From: Tepidanaerobacter acetatoxydans Re1
GTDB lineage: Bacteria > Bacillota > Thermosediminibacteria > Thermosediminibacterales > Tepidanaerobacteraceae
NCBI RefSeq assembly: GCF_000328765.2
Contig: NC_019954.2
Span: forward strand, 1,120,501-1,184,500
Direction of reading: 5' to 3'
DNA: 64,000 nucleotides
Below the pieces are notes generated by a model. It made no database searches, had not been told where the DNA came from, and worked only from the letters and a program-made list of their open reading frames with translations. The position numbers and the translations under genes are program-made. This document shows, piece by piece, positions 18,591 through 28,954 of this stretch. Positions within the stretch are counted from its first letter, which is position 1, and every line of letters starts with the position of its first letter.

Positions 18591-20396
18591 ATGTTATCTA
18601 TACCCCGGCAGAGAATCAGGAATTTTTGCATTATTGCCCACATAGACCATGGCAAGTCTACCTTGGCCGATAGACTCTTGGAATATACAAATACTATTTC
18701 TGAGCGTAAGATGCAGGATCAAGTATTGGATAAAATGGATTTAGAAAAGGAAAGAGGTATTACTATTAAAGCCAAGGCAGTAAGGATGATATATAAAGCA
18801 GATGATGGCAAAGAATATCTTTTAAATCTTATTGATACACCGGGTCATGTAGATTTCAACTATGAGGTATCAAGAAGCCTTGCAGCATGCGAAGGTGCTC
18901 TGCTTATTGTAGATGCCAGTCAGGGTATCGAAGCTCAGACTTTGGCAAATACGTATCTTGCTTTAGAGCATAATTTGGAAATAATACCAATAATAAATAA
19001 AATAGATCTTCCAAGTGCTGAACCTGATGAGGCCAAACGCGAAGTTGAAGAAATTATCGGTCTTGATGCTGAAAATGCGATCATGACTTCTGCTAAGACG
19101 GGCCAAGGCGTAAAAGAAGTGTTAGAGGCTATTGTACAGCGTATTCCAGCACCAGAAGGTTGTAATGAACTACCTCTGCGAGCTCTTATCTTTGATTCAC
19201 TCTATGATCCATATAAAGGAGCGGTCGCTTTTGTCCGAGTAATAGATGGTCATATACGGCCAAAACAAATGATTAAAATGATGTCAACCAATAATATTTT
19301 CGAAGTAGCCGAAATAGGTGTATTCAACCCTGACATGCAGCCGGTACAATATCTGCAGGCAGGTGAAGTAGGATACGTAGCTGCCGGTATAAAAAATGTA
19401 ATTGATACAAGGGTCGGTGATACCATAACCGATGCGGAAAATCCGGCAAAAAAGCCCTTACCTGGTTATAAAAAAGCTGTACCGATGGTTTTTTGCGGCA
19501 TGTATCCTGCTGAAGGCGAAGAATATGAGAGCTTAAAAGAAGCCTTAGGCAAATTACAGCTCAGTGACGCATCGCTGTTTTTTGAACCTGAAACTTCTGC
19601 CGCACTCGGATTTGGATTTCGATGCGGCTTTTTAGGATTATTGCATATGGATGTCGTACAAGAACGCTTAGAAAGGGAGTACAATCTTAATATTATAACA
19701 ACAGCTCCCAGTGTTATCTTTAAAGTAAAAAAGACTGATGGCAGTAAAATTGAAGTGGACAATCCTACTAATTTTCCGGATCCGGCCGAGATAGAATATA
19801 TAGAAGAGCCGTATGTGGAGGCCTCCATAATGCTGCCTACAGAATATATGGGGGCAGTTATGGATTTATGCCAGGAAAAGCGCGGCACTATGAAAGATAT
19901 GGAATATATTAATGAGAAGAGGGTAATTTTGAGGTATGATATGCCCCTTTCAGAAATAATATATGATCTCTTTGATCAACTCAAATCCAGGACACGAGGC
20001 TATGCATCGCTTGACTATGAGCTTACGGGATATAAAAAATCCGATATGGTAAAACTGGATATCTTATTAAATGGAGAAATTGTCGATGCACTCTCATTTA
20101 TTGTGCACAAGGACAAAGCATATGGTCGTGCCCGCCAGATAACGGAAAAATTGAAAGAGGTTATACCAAGGCATTTATTTGAAGTTCCAATTCAGGCAGC
20201 TATCGGAGGGAAAATTATAGCTCGTGAAACAGTAAAGGCTTTAAGAAAAAATGTTCTTGCTAAATGTTATGGCGGAGATATATCGCGTAAGAAAAAACTT
20301 CTTGAAAAACAAAAAGAAGGCAAGAAACGAATGCGTAAGATAGGCAATGTAGAATTACCTCAAGAAGCCTTTATGGCTGTATTGAAAATGGAATAG
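18591..20396 (+). CDS. lepA: Elongation factor 4 (LepA)
   Basis: Ribosome-associated GTPase related to EF-G, implicated in back-translocation and ribosome assembly. 601 residues. GTP-binding motifs are present: [14 protein letters not shown] (P-loop, near 16), [17 protein letters not shown] near 82 and NKID near 136. The LepA-specific C-terminal domain ends with [20 protein letters not shown] follows GAGGAGG. The stop lies 2 bases before the hemW start, a conserved lepA-hemW pair. Confidence 0.96.
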   Translation: MLSIPRQRIRNFCIIAHIDHGKSTLADRLLEYTNTISERKMQDQVLDKMDLEKERGITIKAKAVRMIYKADDGKEYLLNLIDTPGHVDFNYEVSRSLAACEGALLIVDASQGIEAQTLANTYLALEHNLEIIPIINKIDLPSAEPDEAKREVEEIIGLDAENAIMTSAKTGQGVKEVLEAIVQRIPAPEGCNELPLRALIFDSLYDPYKGAVAFVRVIDGHIRPKQMIKMMSTNNIFEVAEIGVFNPDMQPVQYLQAGEVGYVAAGIKNVIDTRVGDTITDAENPAKKPLPGYKKAVPMVFCGMYPAEGEEYESLKEALGKLQLSDASLFFEPETSAALGFGFRCGFLGLLHMDVVQERLEREYNLNIITTAPSVIFKVKKTDGSKIEVDNPTNFPDPAEIEYIEEPYVEASIMLPTEYMGAVMDLCQEKRGTMKDMEYINEKRVILRYDMPLSEIIYDLFDQLKSRTRGYASLDYELTGYKKSDMVKLDILLNGEIVDALSFIVHKDKAYGRARQITEKLKEVIPRHLFEVPIQAAIGGKIIARETVKALRKNVLAKCYGGDISRKKKLLEKQKEGKKRMRKIGNVELPQEAFMAVLKME

Positions 20397-20398
20397 CC

Positions 20399-21526
20399 AT
20401 GAAAACCATAGGATTGTATATTCATATTCCTTTTTGTATAAAAAAGTGCCATTACTGTGACTTTAACTCTTTTACAACTTTGGAGCTTATACCTGAATAC
20501 CTTGCAGCATTAAAGAAAGAAATTTTAAGTTTACAAAAGTGTGAATATACTGCCCAAACTATATTTATTGGCGGTGGAACTCCGACAATATTAAGATGCG
20601 AGCAATTGGCCGATATCTTAAGAACTCTACATGAAAGCGTATATATAGCTAAAGACGCGGAAATCACTATAGAAGCAAATCCCGGAACTTTAACTCGGGA
20701 AAAATTAATATCATTGAAGAGTTTAGGAGTGAACAGACTTAGTATCGGCCTTCAAGCTTATCAAAATCAGTTGCTGAAAATCATGGGCAGGATTCATACT
20801 GTTGAAGATTTTGAAAAAAATTTTGAAACAGCACGAAATGTTGGATTTGACAATATTAATATAGATTTAATTTTTGGCCTTCCAAATCAGAAAGTTGAGG
20901 ATTTTGATGAAACACTAAAAAAAGTTCTACACATTTTCCCGGAACACATTTCCTGTTATTCTTTGTCTGTAGAGGAGCATACGGAATTTTATCGTCGACA
21001 GCAAGAAGGGACCTTATTACTTCCTTCTGAGGATGATGAGCGAGAAATGTACTATAGGGCCATTGAGCTATTAACAAATAAAGGCTACAATCATTATGAA
21101 ATTTCAAACTTTGCAATGCCCGGGCGAAAATCAAAACATAATATTATTTACTGGACTTACCGGGAATATTTGGGATTAGGGGCAGGAGCACATTCTTTTT
21201 TAGATAATAAAAGATTTTATAATTATTCTTCCATTCAAGCATATATAAAATCTATCAATGAGAATTCAAATGCCATTGCCGACATGGAAACTATTTCCAC
21301 ATTGGAACAGCAAGCTGAATTCTGCTTTTTAGGTTTACGACTTTTGGATGGATTAGATAAAAAAGCCTTTCAAAAAAGGTTTGGCAAGAAATTTAAGCAG
21401 GTTTACGGGGAAGCCGTAGAAAAATTAAAAGAACAAGAGCTTATTAAAGAAAACGCGAATAAAATCAGTTTAACCAGCAGAGGATTAGATTTTGCCAATG
21501 TAGTTTTTGCAGAATTTTTGCCATAG
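20399..21526 (+). CDS. hemW: Radical SAM haem chaperone HemW
   Basis: Coproporphyrinogen-oxidase-like radical SAM protein, now regarded as a haem-insertion chaperone rather than HemN. 375 residues, the HemW length. The cluster motif CIKKCHYCDF (residues 13-22) gives the CX3CX2C ligands. GGGTPT near 59, SIGLQ near 114 and the HemN C-terminal domain (EFCFLGLRLLDGLD) follow. It sits directly behind lepA and upstream of hrcA, the classic Firmicutes order. Confidence 0.93.
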   Translation: MKTIGLYIHIPFCIKKCHYCDFNSFTTLELIPEYLAALKKEILSLQKCEYTAQTIFIGGGTPTILRCEQLADILRTLHESVYIAKDAEITIEANPGTLTREKLISLKSLGVNRLSIGLQAYQNQLLKIMGRIHTVEDFEKNFETARNVGFDNINIDLIFGLPNQKVEDFDETLKKVLHIFPEHISCYSLSVEEHTEFYRRQQEGTLLLPSEDDEREMYYRAIELLTNKGYNHYEISNFAMPGRKSKHNIIYWTYREYLGLGAGAHSFLDNKRFYNYSSIQAYIKSINENSNAIADMETISTLEQQAEFCFLGLRLLDGLDKKAFQKRFGKKFKQVYGEAVEKLKEQELIKENANKISLTSRGLDFANVVFAEFLP

Positions 21527-21530
21527 ATTC

Positions 21531-21559
21531 TTGACAAAAAATAATCTTAGTGGTATTTT
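21531..21559 (+). promoter_or_regulatory. Probable hrcA operon promoter
   Basis: TTGACA at 21531-21536 is followed after 17 bases by TATTTT at 21554-21559. A better -10 (TATAAT, 21561-21566) lies 24 bases from the -35 box, so the exact -10 is uncertain. The CIRCE operator starts just downstream, where bound HrcA would block initiation. Confidence 0.55.
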
Positions 21560-21570
21560 TTATAATAGAT

Positions 21571-21597
21571 TTAGCACTCTAATCAAGAGAGTGCTAA
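21571..21597 (+). promoter_or_regulatory. CIRCE operator (HrcA binding site)
   Basis: A perfect match to the consensus TTAGCACTC-N9-GAGTGCTAA, located 16 bases upstream of hrcA. HrcA bound here would repress the whole operon until heat stress. Confidence 0.97.
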
Positions 21598-21612
21598 AAG
21601 GGGGTATGTGAT

Positions 21613-22647
21613 ATGATGCTTGAGGAGAGAAAAATTAAGATACTGGCGGCTATAATTGATGAATATATCTCAACTGCTGAGCCTGTAAGCTCTAGAACCA
21701 TAGCCAGAAAATATAATCTTGGTATAAGCCCTGCAACTATAAGAAATGAGATGGCCGATTTAGAAGAATCGGGATACTTGTTCCAGCCACATACATCAGC
21801 AGGTAGGATACCTTCACACAAAGGTTACAGGTACTATGTGGATTTTTTGCTGCCGTCAAAAAAGCTTAATGAAATTGATCAGACGTTGATACGGCGGGCT
21901 TTTGAAAAACGAGTAAACGAGTTAGAAGAAATAGCAAAGCAGGCTGCACGTGTAATATCAAGACTTACTAGTTATACCGCTATAATTATGGGGCCTCAAT
22001 TGGAAACCAGCCATTTAAAGCACATTCAAATTACCCGTATAGATGAAACTAAGGGCCTTTTACTAATGGTCACAAATTATGGAAATGTTAGTCATCATAT
22101 TATTGATATACCTCAAAATTTTAGCGATTCTGACTTTGTAAGGATATCTAATATATTAAATGCAAATCTTACCGGAAAAACTTTTTCAGAGATTACCAAT
22201 GAAATAATGGATGCCGTAAAGACCGAGATGATAGAATATGATGAAATATTGAATCTGTTATTAGAAATATTATTAGATAATCTTGGCGATATACAAGAAA
22301 ATACCCAGGTTGTTTCTGCCGGTAGTTCTAAAATGCTAGAGTATCCAGAGTTTCAGGATGTGGAAAAAGTCAAGAGCTTTTTATCTTTACTGGAACATCG
22401 CGAGTTGATTATAAAAGCACTTAAGGATTTATCCAAACCTAATACTATAACCGTTACTATTGGGAATGAGAACACATTGACAGAATTGCAGGATTTCAGT
22501 ATAGTAACTGCAAATGTTTCCGTAGATAAAAAAAATTTGGGTATATTCGGGATCATGGGGCCGACCCGTATGGAATATTCCAGAGTTATATCCATACTTG
22601 AACAGGTAACAGAGTATCTGATAAAAACTGTATCAGATATGTTGTAA
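21613..22647 (+). CDS. hrcA: Heat-inducible transcription repressor HrcA
   Basis: Winged-helix repressor of class I heat-shock genes acting through CIRCE. 344 residues. The N-terminal HTH region has VSSRTIARKYNLGISPATIRNEMADLEE (about 26-53) and HTSAGRIPSHKGYRYYVD (about 59-76). The C-terminal HrcA domain ends in GPTRMEYSRVISILEQV, all typical. ATG is preceded by GGGGG. It is first in the operon and autoregulated by the CIRCE element. HrcA activity normally depends on GroEL; here the operon carries a different chaperonin, which raises the question of which chaperonin feeds back on HrcA. Confidence 0.96.
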   Translation: MMLEERKIKILAAIIDEYISTAEPVSSRTIARKYNLGISPATIRNEMADLEESGYLFQPHTSAGRIPSHKGYRYYVDFLLPSKKLNEIDQTLIRRAFEKRVNELEEIAKQAARVISRLTSYTAIIMGPQLETSHLKHIQITRIDETKGLLLMVTNYGNVSHHIIDIPQNFSDSDFVRISNILNANLTGKTFSEITNEIMDAVKTEMIEYDEILNLLLEILLDNLGDIQENTQVVSAGSSKMLEYPEFQDVEKVKSFLSLLEHRELIIKALKDLSKPNTITVTIGNENTLTELQDFSIVTANVSVDKKNLGIFGIMGPTRMEYSRVISILEQVTEYLIKTVSDML

Positions 22648-22668
22648 TTAAAAGAGGAGGTATCCATA

Positions 22669-24255
22669 TTGTCATTTCAAGATAATACACAAGAAGTCGA
22701 TGAAAAACTGGCAGCTTTGATAACAAATTCAAATGCAATAAGAGCTGTAGCATCGGCTGTCGAGGGAACTATTGGCCCCAAGGGCCTGGATATTATGTTA
22801 GTAGATCGTTTTGGGGAAGTGACCATAACCAATGATGGTGTTACTATCTTAAAACAAATGGATGTAAACCATCCTGCCGCAAAAATACTCATAAATATAG
22901 CGAAAGCCCAGCAAGAAGAAGTAGGTGACGGAACTACAACTGCTACTATTATGGCAGGAGCAATGGTATCTGAAGGCGTGGGTCAAATTTTAAGAGGAGT
23001 GCCTGTTGCCAAGGTAATTGAAGGTATAAAGATAGGTATAAAGACGGCTCAAAAAACCCTAGAGTACAATGCAATTCCCATAACTGGGATTGATGATATA
23101 AATCTGAAAAATATTGCACTAATTGCAGGAAGAGAAAATGAGGATATAGCGGAGCTTGTTACTAAGGCTGCAAAATTAGTGGGTGAAGAAAAGCTTAAAG
23201 ATAAGAATTTCAAATTAAAGGATATCATAATGGCAAGAGCCGGTGCTGAAAATGAGGTATTTCTTGGACTTATAATAGACAAAGAAAAGCTGAACAGTCA
23301 AATGCCGCAAGAAATATCCGATACAAGAGTATTATTAATAGATGACGCCTTGGAGCCGGAAGAAATTGCTCCTGAGGCATTAAGAACTGAGGCAGGTTTT
23401 GCCCGCTATTTAGCAATGAAGGAAGAATTTAAAGAAAATCTCAAAAAAATAGTCGACTTAAATGTTAATTTGGTGTTGGTTGATAAAGGTATTAATGATG
23501 AAGCCGAAGAAATACTTACTGATGCAGGTGTTATTGCATTGGAAAGGGTATCCAGAAAAGATATGGAAAAAGTTGCAGAACATACGGGAGCTCGTATAAT
23601 AAAAAGGCTTGGCCTTAATAAACCGGTTGAAGAAATTCAAAATTACATTGGCCGAGCTGAGAAGGTTTACGAAGACGAAAAATCAAAGCAGCTCAGAATT
23701 GTTGGCGGAAAAGGGAATCCTATGGCTACTGTTATGGTAGGAGCTGCCACAGAGGAAATAGCAGGTGAAAGAGAGCGTATTGCAAAGGATGCTGCATCAT
23801 CGCTTCAAGCTGCAATCCTTTATGGTATAGTTCCCGGCGGGGGTTCTATTGAAATAGCCATGTCTAGAGAGTTAGAGAAGCAGAGAGCTAAAATTAAGGG
23901 CATGGCCGCCTATGGCTTGGATTGTGTCATATTAGCCCTGAAAAAACCATTAGCTCAAATCGTATATAACTCAGGGTATAATCCTTTGGAAAAAGTAGAA
24001 GAAGTTATATATACACAGACTGAAAAAGATATGAATTCTATAGGGATAAATTGTGAAAATGGGGAAGTGGCCGATATGGTGGAGCTTGGAGTATTAGACC
24101 CCGCCAGAGTAAAGTCTTATGCCCTAAAAGCAGCAGGGGAAGTTTCTGAGGCTATTTTAAGAATTAATACCATAATAAAAAAACGTGATGATGCAACTGC
24201 TGCCCAAAAAGCTCCCCAAGAGTCACCAATAGCTACCGGTGAGATGGATTTTTAA
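22669..24255 (+). CDS. Archaeal-type (group III) chaperonin within the dnaK operon
   Basis: 528-residue chaperonin subunit, ATP-driven folding ring. It is group II-like rather than Gro[16 protein letters not shown] near 33-46, [11 protein letters not shown] at 52-62, HPAAK near 68, VGDGTTTA at 85-92, and [10 protein letters not shown] near 385. The apical domain contains the thermosome-style helical protrusion (about 235-275) that serves as a built-in lid, and the C-terminus lacks the GroEL GGM tail. Start TTG 22669 is 8 bases after GGAGG. No groES is adjacent. Bacterial homologues such as that of Carboxydothermus, also in dnaK loci, are called group III chaperonins. Confidence 0.94.
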   Translation: MSFQDNTQEVDEKLAALITNSNAIRAVASAVEGTIGPKGLDIMLVDRFGEVTITNDGVTILKQMDVNHPAAKILINIAKAQQEEVGDGTTTATIMAGAMVSEGVGQILRGVPVAKVIEGIKIGIKTAQKTLEYNAIPITGIDDINLKNIALIAGRENEDIAELVTKAAKLVGEEKLKDKNFKLKDIIMARAGAENEVFLGLIIDKEKLNSQMPQEISDTRVLLIDDALEPEEIAPEALRTEAGFARYLAMKEEFKENLKKIVDLNVNLVLVDKGINDEAEEILTDAGVIALERVSRKDMEKVAEHTGARIIKRLGLNKPVEEIQNYIGRAEKVYEDEKSKQLRIVGGKGNPMATVMVGAATEEIAGERERIAKDAASSLQAAILYGIVPGGGSIEIAMSRELEKQRAKIKGMAAYGLDCVILALKKPLAQIVYNSGYNPLEKVEEVIYTQTEKDMNSIGINCENGEVADMVELGVLDPARVKSYALKAAGEVSEAILRINTIIKKRDDATAAQKAPQESPIATGEMDF

Positions 24256-24283
24256 AACAAAAACGAAAGGGGGAATATAACCA

Positions 24284-24904
24284 TTGACTATAAAATCAAA
24301 AGAAAATGGAAGTTGCAAACAAAATGAGGTTACCAATGAAGAACTCAAGCAGAATGAGTGTATTTGCAGTGATAAATCGGATACGACTGCGGAGAATACA
24401 CAAAACGGAAATCAAGCTGAGCAAATAGATGATATGCAAGAAAATGTTGATTTGAAAAAGGTTTTGGAAGAAAAACAAAAGGAAATAGATAATTACAAGA
24501 ATAGATGGCTTAGAACCCAGGCAGATTTAGAAAATTACAGAAAAAGAACTGAAAGAGATATTCAAGAAATTCATCTTTATGCCGGTGAACAATTAGTATT
24601 GGATATTTTACCGGTTGTAGATAATTTTGAGAGAGCTTTAGATTCAATAGAGGATAAAAATGATGCATTATACAGAGGTATTGAATTGATATATGAGCAA
24701 CTTAAAAAGGTGCTTGAAAAACACGGTATTAAAGAAATAGAAGCACTAGGAAAGCCTTTTGATCCCAATTTTCATGATGCTGTGATGATGGTTGAAAGTG
24801 AGGAATACGAACCTGGTACAGTAGCTGAAGTCATGCTGAAGGGTTATATGTATAACTCTAAAGTCATTAGACCAAGTATGGTTAAAGTTGTTAAAAATAA
24901 TTAA
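24284..24904 (+). CDS. grpE: Nucleotide exchange factor GrpE
   Basis: Releases ADP from DnaK. 206 residues from TTG 24284. The N-terminal 60 residues are polar, low-complexity and carry three cysteines (at about 10, 25 and 27), unusual for the family. A long coiled coil follows (about 55-105, RWLRTQADLENYRKRTERD). The beta-rich DnaK-binding head ends with the family signature NSKVIRPSMVKV. It lies between the chaperonin and dnaK. The start is ambiguous by a few codons because the upstream ribosome site (GGGGG) is 10 bases away. Confidence 0.94.
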   Translation: MTIKSKENGSCKQNEVTNEELKQNECICSDKSDTTAENTQNGNQAEQIDDMQENVDLKKVLEEKQKEIDNYKNRWLRTQADLENYRKRTERDIQEIHLYAGEQLVLDILPVVDNFERALDSIEDKNDALYRGIELIYEQLKKVLEKHGIKEIEALGKPFDPNFHDAVMMVESEEYEPGTVAEVMLKGYMYNSKVIRPSMVKVVKNN

Positions 24905-24919
24905 GAGGGGTGATTGCTT

Positions 24920-26773
24920 ATGAGTAAAGTAATAGGCATTGATCTTGGAACGACGAATTCAGTAGTAGCATACATGGAAGGTGGTAAACCAGTAATTATA
25001 CCTAATGCGGAGGGGTCAAGACTTACTCCTTCGGTAGTTGCTTTTACTAAAGATGGTGAGCGTTTAGTTGGTCAGTTGGCTAAGCGTCAGGCTATAACTA
25101 ACCCTGAAAGGACTATTCAATCAATAAAAAGGTATATGGGTACTGACTACAGGGTTCACATTGATGATAAGACATATACGCCACAGGAGATTTCTGCAAT
25201 GGTTTTGCAGAAATTAAAACAAGATGCTGAAAGTTATTTAGGGGAAAAAATTACTAAGGCGGTTATTACGGTACCCGCATATTTTTCCGATAGTCAACGG
25301 CAAGCTACAAAAGATGCTGGAACAATAGCCGGTCTAGAAGTGCTTAGAATAATAAATGAACCTACTGCTGCCGCATTGGCTTATGGTCTTGATAAAAGTA
25401 ATGATCATACCATTCTGGTTTTTGATTTAGGCGGTGGAACATTTGATGTATCTATTCTTGAAGTTGGCGATGGAGTTTTTGAAGTAAAAGCCACCAGCGG
25501 TAATAACAGATTAGGCGGAGATGATTTCGACCAGCGTATAGTTGATTATATAGCTGATGAGTTTAAAAAAGAGCACGGTATTGATCTCAGAAAAGATCGG
25601 ATGGCTCTTCAAAGATTAAGGGAAGCCGCAGAGAAAGCTAAAATAGAATTATCTAGCGTGATGAGCACAGATATAAATTTACCGTTTATTACAGCGGATG
25701 CGAATGGACCGAAACATCTTGAAGTAACACTTACAAGGGCTAAATTCGAAGAACTGACTCGGGATTTGGTTGAAGCCACCATGGGTCCTACCGAAAGGGC
25801 ATTGTCAGATGCCGGGTTAAAACCTCAAGATGTAGATAAAATAATACTTGTCGGAGGTTCAACGCGAATTCCTGCGGTTCAGGAAGCTATAAAAAAATTA
25901 ATGGGCAAGGAACCGCATAAAGGCGTTAATCCCGATGAAGTTGTGGCACTCGGTGCTGCAATTCAAGCAGGGATTTTAGCAGGAGAAGTTGACGATATAG
26001 TACTGCTGGATGTTACGCCGCTGTCTTTAGGAATTGAAACTTTGGGTGGAGTTTTCACTAAACTAATTGAAAGGAATACTACCATCCCCACATCAAAGAG
26101 CCAGATATTTACAACTGCGGCAGATGGTCAAACAGCAGTAGATATTCATGTACTCCAAGGCGAACGTCCTATGGCGGCTGACAATATTACACTAGGAAGA
26201 TTTCAACTCACTGGTATTCCACCGGCCCCCAGAGGAGTTCCGCAAATTCAAGTTACTTTCGATATTGATGTAAACGGAATTGTAAATGTAACGGCTAAAG
26301 ATTTGGGTACCGGAAAAGAGCAAAAGATAACTATTACAGCATCTTCTACTTTAAATGAAGAAGAAATCCAGCGGATGATAAGAGATGCAGAAAAATTTGC
26401 TGAAGAGGATAGAAAAAAACAAGAAAAAATAGAAGCCAAAAATAAAGCTGATTCACTAGTATATGAATCAGAAAAAATGTTATCCGATTTAGCGGATAAA
26501 ATAAGTAAAGATGACGAGGAAAAAGTCAGAAAAGAAATCGATAATGTAAAAGCGGCTATTGAATCAGATGATACTGAAAAAATTCGAAAAGCAACAGATG
26601 ATTTAACAAAGGTATTCTATGATATATCTGCAAAGCTATACCAAGCAAGTGGTGCACAGACAGATTCGTCTAAGCAGGGATACACTGAAACAAATAAATC
26701 TGATTCGGCTGAAAATACAAGTGATGAAAAAGTGGTAGATGCTGATTATAAGGTTGTGGATGATGAGAATTAA
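24920..26773 (+). CDS. dnaK: Molecular chaperone DnaK (Hsp70)
   Basis: ATP-dependent Hsp70. 617 residues from ATG 24920, preceded by GAGGGGTGAT; an in-frame TTG two codons earlier lies too close to that site. Nucleotide-binding domain motifs are [13 protein letters not shown] (about 4-16), [10 protein letters not shown] near 172 and [10 protein letters not shown] near 312. The linker and substrate-binding domain ([11 protein letters not shown] near 363) follow, and the acidic C-terminal tail ends in [11 protein letters not shown]-type sequence. Cytoplasmic partner of DnaJ and GrpE encoded on either side. Confidence 0.97.
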   Translation: MSKVIGIDLGTTNSVVAYMEGGKPVIIPNAEGSRLTPSVVAFTKDGERLVGQLAKRQAITNPERTIQSIKRYMGTDYRVHIDDKTYTPQEISAMVLQKLKQDAESYLGEKITKAVITVPAYFSDSQRQATKDAGTIAGLEVLRIINEPTAAALAYGLDKSNDHTILVFDLGGGTFDVSILEVGDGVFEVKATSGNNRLGGDDFDQRIVDYIADEFKKEHGIDLRKDRMALQRLREAAEKAKIELSSVMSTDINLPFITADANGPKHLEVTLTRAKFEELTRDLVEATMGPTERALSDAGLKPQDVDKIILVGGSTRIPAVQEAIKKLMGKEPHKGVNPDEVVALGAAIQAGILAGEVDDIVLLDVTPLSLGIETLGGVFTKLIERNTTIPTSKSQIFTTAADGQTAVDIHVLQGERPMAADNITLGRFQLTGIPPAPRGVPQIQVTFDIDVNGIVNVTAKDLGTGKEQKITITASSTLNEEEIQRMIRDAEKFAEEDRKKQEKIEAKNKADSLVYESEKMLSDLADKISKDDEEKVRKEIDNVKAAIESDDTEKIRKATDDLTKVFYDISAKLYQASGAQTDSSKQGYTETNKSDSAENTSDEKVVDADYKVVDDEN

Positions 26774-26811
26774 CGGCTCTTACGGGGCTGACTTGGATGG
26801 GGTGATGCCGA

Positions 26812-27978
26812 TTGGCAAAGAAAGATTATTATGAGATATTGGGCGTCGGTAGAGATGCAAGTGAAGAGGAGATAAAGAAAGCATTTAGAAAGCTAGCCCG
26901 TAAATATCATCCTGATGTAAACAAAGATGATAAAGATGCAGCTGAAAAGTTTAAAGAAATAAATGAGGCGTATGAAGTTCTCCGAGATCCCGAAAAGCGT
27001 GCCAGATATGATCAGTTTGGTCATGCCGGTGTTGGTGAAGGGAACTTTGATGCGAGTAATTTCGGAGGTTTCGGTAATTTTGGAGGTTTTGGCAACTTTA
27101 GTGATTTTGGCGGTGGTCTCTTTGACGACATATTTGATATGTTCGGAGGGTTTGGCGGCGGTTTTAGTCAAAGTAGACGAAGAGGCCCGGTTCGTGGGGC
27201 GGATTTAAGGTATGACTTGGAAATAACTTTAGAAGAAGCTGTTTTTGGTGCAGAAAAAGAAATTGAGATATATCGTATGGAGAACTGTAAAAAGTGCAAT
27301 GGTACCGGGGCCAAACCCGGCACCCGGCCCAAAACCTGTCCCACTTGTGCAGGGACTGGGCAGGTAAGAAAGGTGCAAAACCTTGGTTCAATGCAATTTA
27401 CTAATGTGACTACATGTGGAACTTGTGGCGGCAGCGGAAGTATTGTGGAAGAAGTATGTCCGGAATGTCGCGGCTCAGGGAAAAGCAGAGTTGCCCGTAA
27501 ATTGAAAGTAAAAATTCCCGCCGGCGTTGATACCGGTTCAAGGCTCCGCATGAGCGGAGAAGGTGAACCCGGTGAAGCCGGAGGCCCTCCGGGTGATTTA
27601 TACATTATAATTCGAGTTAAACCTCACAAACTATTTGTCAGAGAGGGCGATGACCTGATATATAAAGCACCGATATCTTTTGTCCAAGCAGCTCTTGGTG
27701 ATGAAATAGAGGTTCCTACACTGGAAGGGAAAGTAAAACTTCGTATACCTGAAGGGACCCAGCCGGGAACCAGATTTCGTTTAAAATCAAAAGGTGTGCC
27801 TCGCAGTAAAGGATATGGTCGAGGGGATATGTATGTGGAAGCCGAAGTAGTAATACCTAAGAATTTGAACGAACAACAGAGAGAACTTTTGCAAAAATTT
27901 GCTGAAATAAGCGGAGAGCATGTGAAACCAACATCAAAGGGACTTTTTGGTAAAATGAAAGGTGCTTTTGGTGTATAA
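26812..27978 (+). CDS. dnaJ: Molecular chaperone DnaJ (Hsp40)
   Basis: Co-chaperone stimulating DnaK ATPase. 388 residues, TTG start 7 bases after GGGGTG. Domains in order: J-domain with HPD near residue 32; Gly/Phe-rich linker with repeated GGFGNF units (about 80-120); four CxxCxGxG zinc-binding repeats (about 162-225, the first reading CKKCNGTG); and a beta-sandwich C-terminal domain. It is a class A Hsp40. Directly followed by prmA, 14 bases downstream. Confidence 0.96.
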   Translation: MAKKDYYEILGVGRDASEEEIKKAFRKLARKYHPDVNKDDKDAAEKFKEINEAYEVLRDPEKRARYDQFGHAGVGEGNFDASNFGGFGNFGGFGNFSDFGGGLFDDIFDMFGGFGGGFSQSRRRGPVRGADLRYDLEITLEEAVFGAEKEIEIYRMENCKKCNGTGAKPGTRPKTCPTCAGTGQVRKVQNLGSMQFTNVTTCGTCGGSGSIVEEVCPECRGSGKSRVARKLKVKIPAGVDTGSRLRMSGEGEPGEAGGPPGDLYIIIRVKPHKLFVREGDDLIYKAPISFVQAALGDEIEVPTLEGKVKLRIPEGTQPGTRFRLKSKGVPRSKGYGRGDMYVEAEVVIPKNLNEQQRELLQKFAEISGEHVKPTSKGLFGKMKGAFGV

Positions 27979-27992
27979 TTGGGAGGGTTTAA

Positions 27993-28937
27993 ATGAACTG
28001 GGTAGAGATAAAGGTCAAGACCACGACTGAAGCTATTGAAGCCGTATCAAATATATTCTATGAAGCCGGGGTAGCCGGAGTGGTAATCGAGGATCCTAAA
28101 ATATATCTTAGATCACATGACCCTGAGGAGTGGGACTATCTTGATATTCCGGAAGGATTGGATTTTGAAGTGGCTCAGGTTACGGGATACTTGATCGAGG
28201 ACAGTAGTCTTGCTGAAAGGACGCAGTCAATTCGTGACCGTATAAGTGAACTTCCGAGCTATGGTCTTGACATTGGAAAAGGAGAGGTAGTCCTAACAAC
28301 GATTTCCGAAACCGATTGGAGTAGTGCTTGGAAAAAATATTATAAACCTACCCATATAGGCAAAAACATTGTGATAAAACCCTCCTGGGAGGTATATAAA
28401 CCCGAGAGAGATGAGATTGTTGTTGAATTAGATCCGGGCATGGCATTTGGTACAGGAACCCATGAAACCACGATGCTGTGCCTCGAAATTTTAGAAAAAT
28501 ATATAAAAAAGGATATAACGGTTATTGATGTTGGTTGCGGTTCCGGAATATTGTCAATAGCCAGCGGTAAGCTTGGAGCCAAACAAGTGTTAGCTATCGA
28601 TAGGGATGAAAATGCTGTGCGAATTGCTCGCGAAAATATTAAGAGAAACAATTTAGAAACCTGTGTTAGGGCTGTAAAGGGCGATAAATTACAGAACATT
28701 AATTTCAAAGCTGATATTATAGTTGCCAATATAATAGCTGATGTCATAATTGATTTAAGTAAGGATGCAGCTTTATATTTAAAAGATAATGGTGTTTTCA
28801 TTGCATCAGGAATTATAAAAGATCGTAAATTATCTGTTATAGAGGCACTAGAAAAAAATGGTTTTGATTTAATAGAGCAATTTGAAAAAGGTGAATGGGT
28901 TGCGTTGGTTTCAACTCAAGCCCCCATCGGTGATTGA
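27993..28937 (+). CDS. prmA: Ribosomal protein L11 methyltransferase PrmA
   Basis: S-adenosylmethionine-dependent methyltransferase that trimethylates ribosomal protein L11. 314 residues. The N-terminal substrate-recognition region is followed by LDPGMAFGTGTHETT near 147 and the SAM-binding strand VIDVGCGSGILSI near 178. The motif IVANIIADVI near 243 matches the catalytic region. Conserved downstream neighbour of dnaJ in Firmicutes. Its stop codon lies on the 3' edge of a hairpin that covers the rsmE ribosome site. Confidence 0.94.
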   Translation: MNWVEIKVKTTTEAIEAVSNIFYEAGVAGVVIEDPKIYLRSHDPEEWDYLDIPEGLDFEVAQVTGYLIEDSSLAERTQSIRDRISELPSYGLDIGKGEVVLTTISETDWSSAWKKYYKPTHIGKNIVIKPSWEVYKPERDEIVVELDPGMAFGTGTHETTMLCLEILEKYIKKDITVIDVGCGSGILSIASGKLGAKQVLAIDRDENAVRIARENIKRNNLETCVRAVKGDKLQNINFKADIIVANIIADVIIDLSKDAALYLKDNGVFIASGIIKDRKLSVIEALEKNGFDLIEQFEKGEWVALVSTQAPIGD

Positions 28938-28946
28938 TGGGGGAGG
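28921..28946 (+). promoter_or_regulatory. Hairpin masking the rsmE ribosome-binding site
   Basis: The eight-base perfect stem CCCCCATC/GATGGGGG (28921-28928 with 28936-28943) covers the 5' part of the rsmE Shine-Dalgarno GGGGGAGG (28939-28946). The prmA stop codon (28935-28937) lies at the loop/stem junction. A ribosome finishing prmA would open the stem, so translational coupling is the likely consequence. No T-run follows, so it is not a terminator. Confidence 0.65.
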
Positions 28947-28954
28947 TTATTTTT

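Noticed and set aside
22669-24255. Calling the chaperonin GroEL
   Set aside because: Signature blocks and the apical protrusion match thermosome-like proteins, and there is no GGM tail or adjacent groES.
22669-24255. Archaeal contamination or chimeric assembly as source of the chaperonin gene
   Set aside because: It is embedded between bacterial hrcA and grpE with the same base composition, spacing and ribosome sites as its neighbours.
27168-27605. A 145-codon minus-strand ORF opposite dnaJ
   Set aside because: It is the antisense of the DnaJ zinc-finger region; its Pro/Ser-rich composition is what the complement of Gly-rich codons gives.
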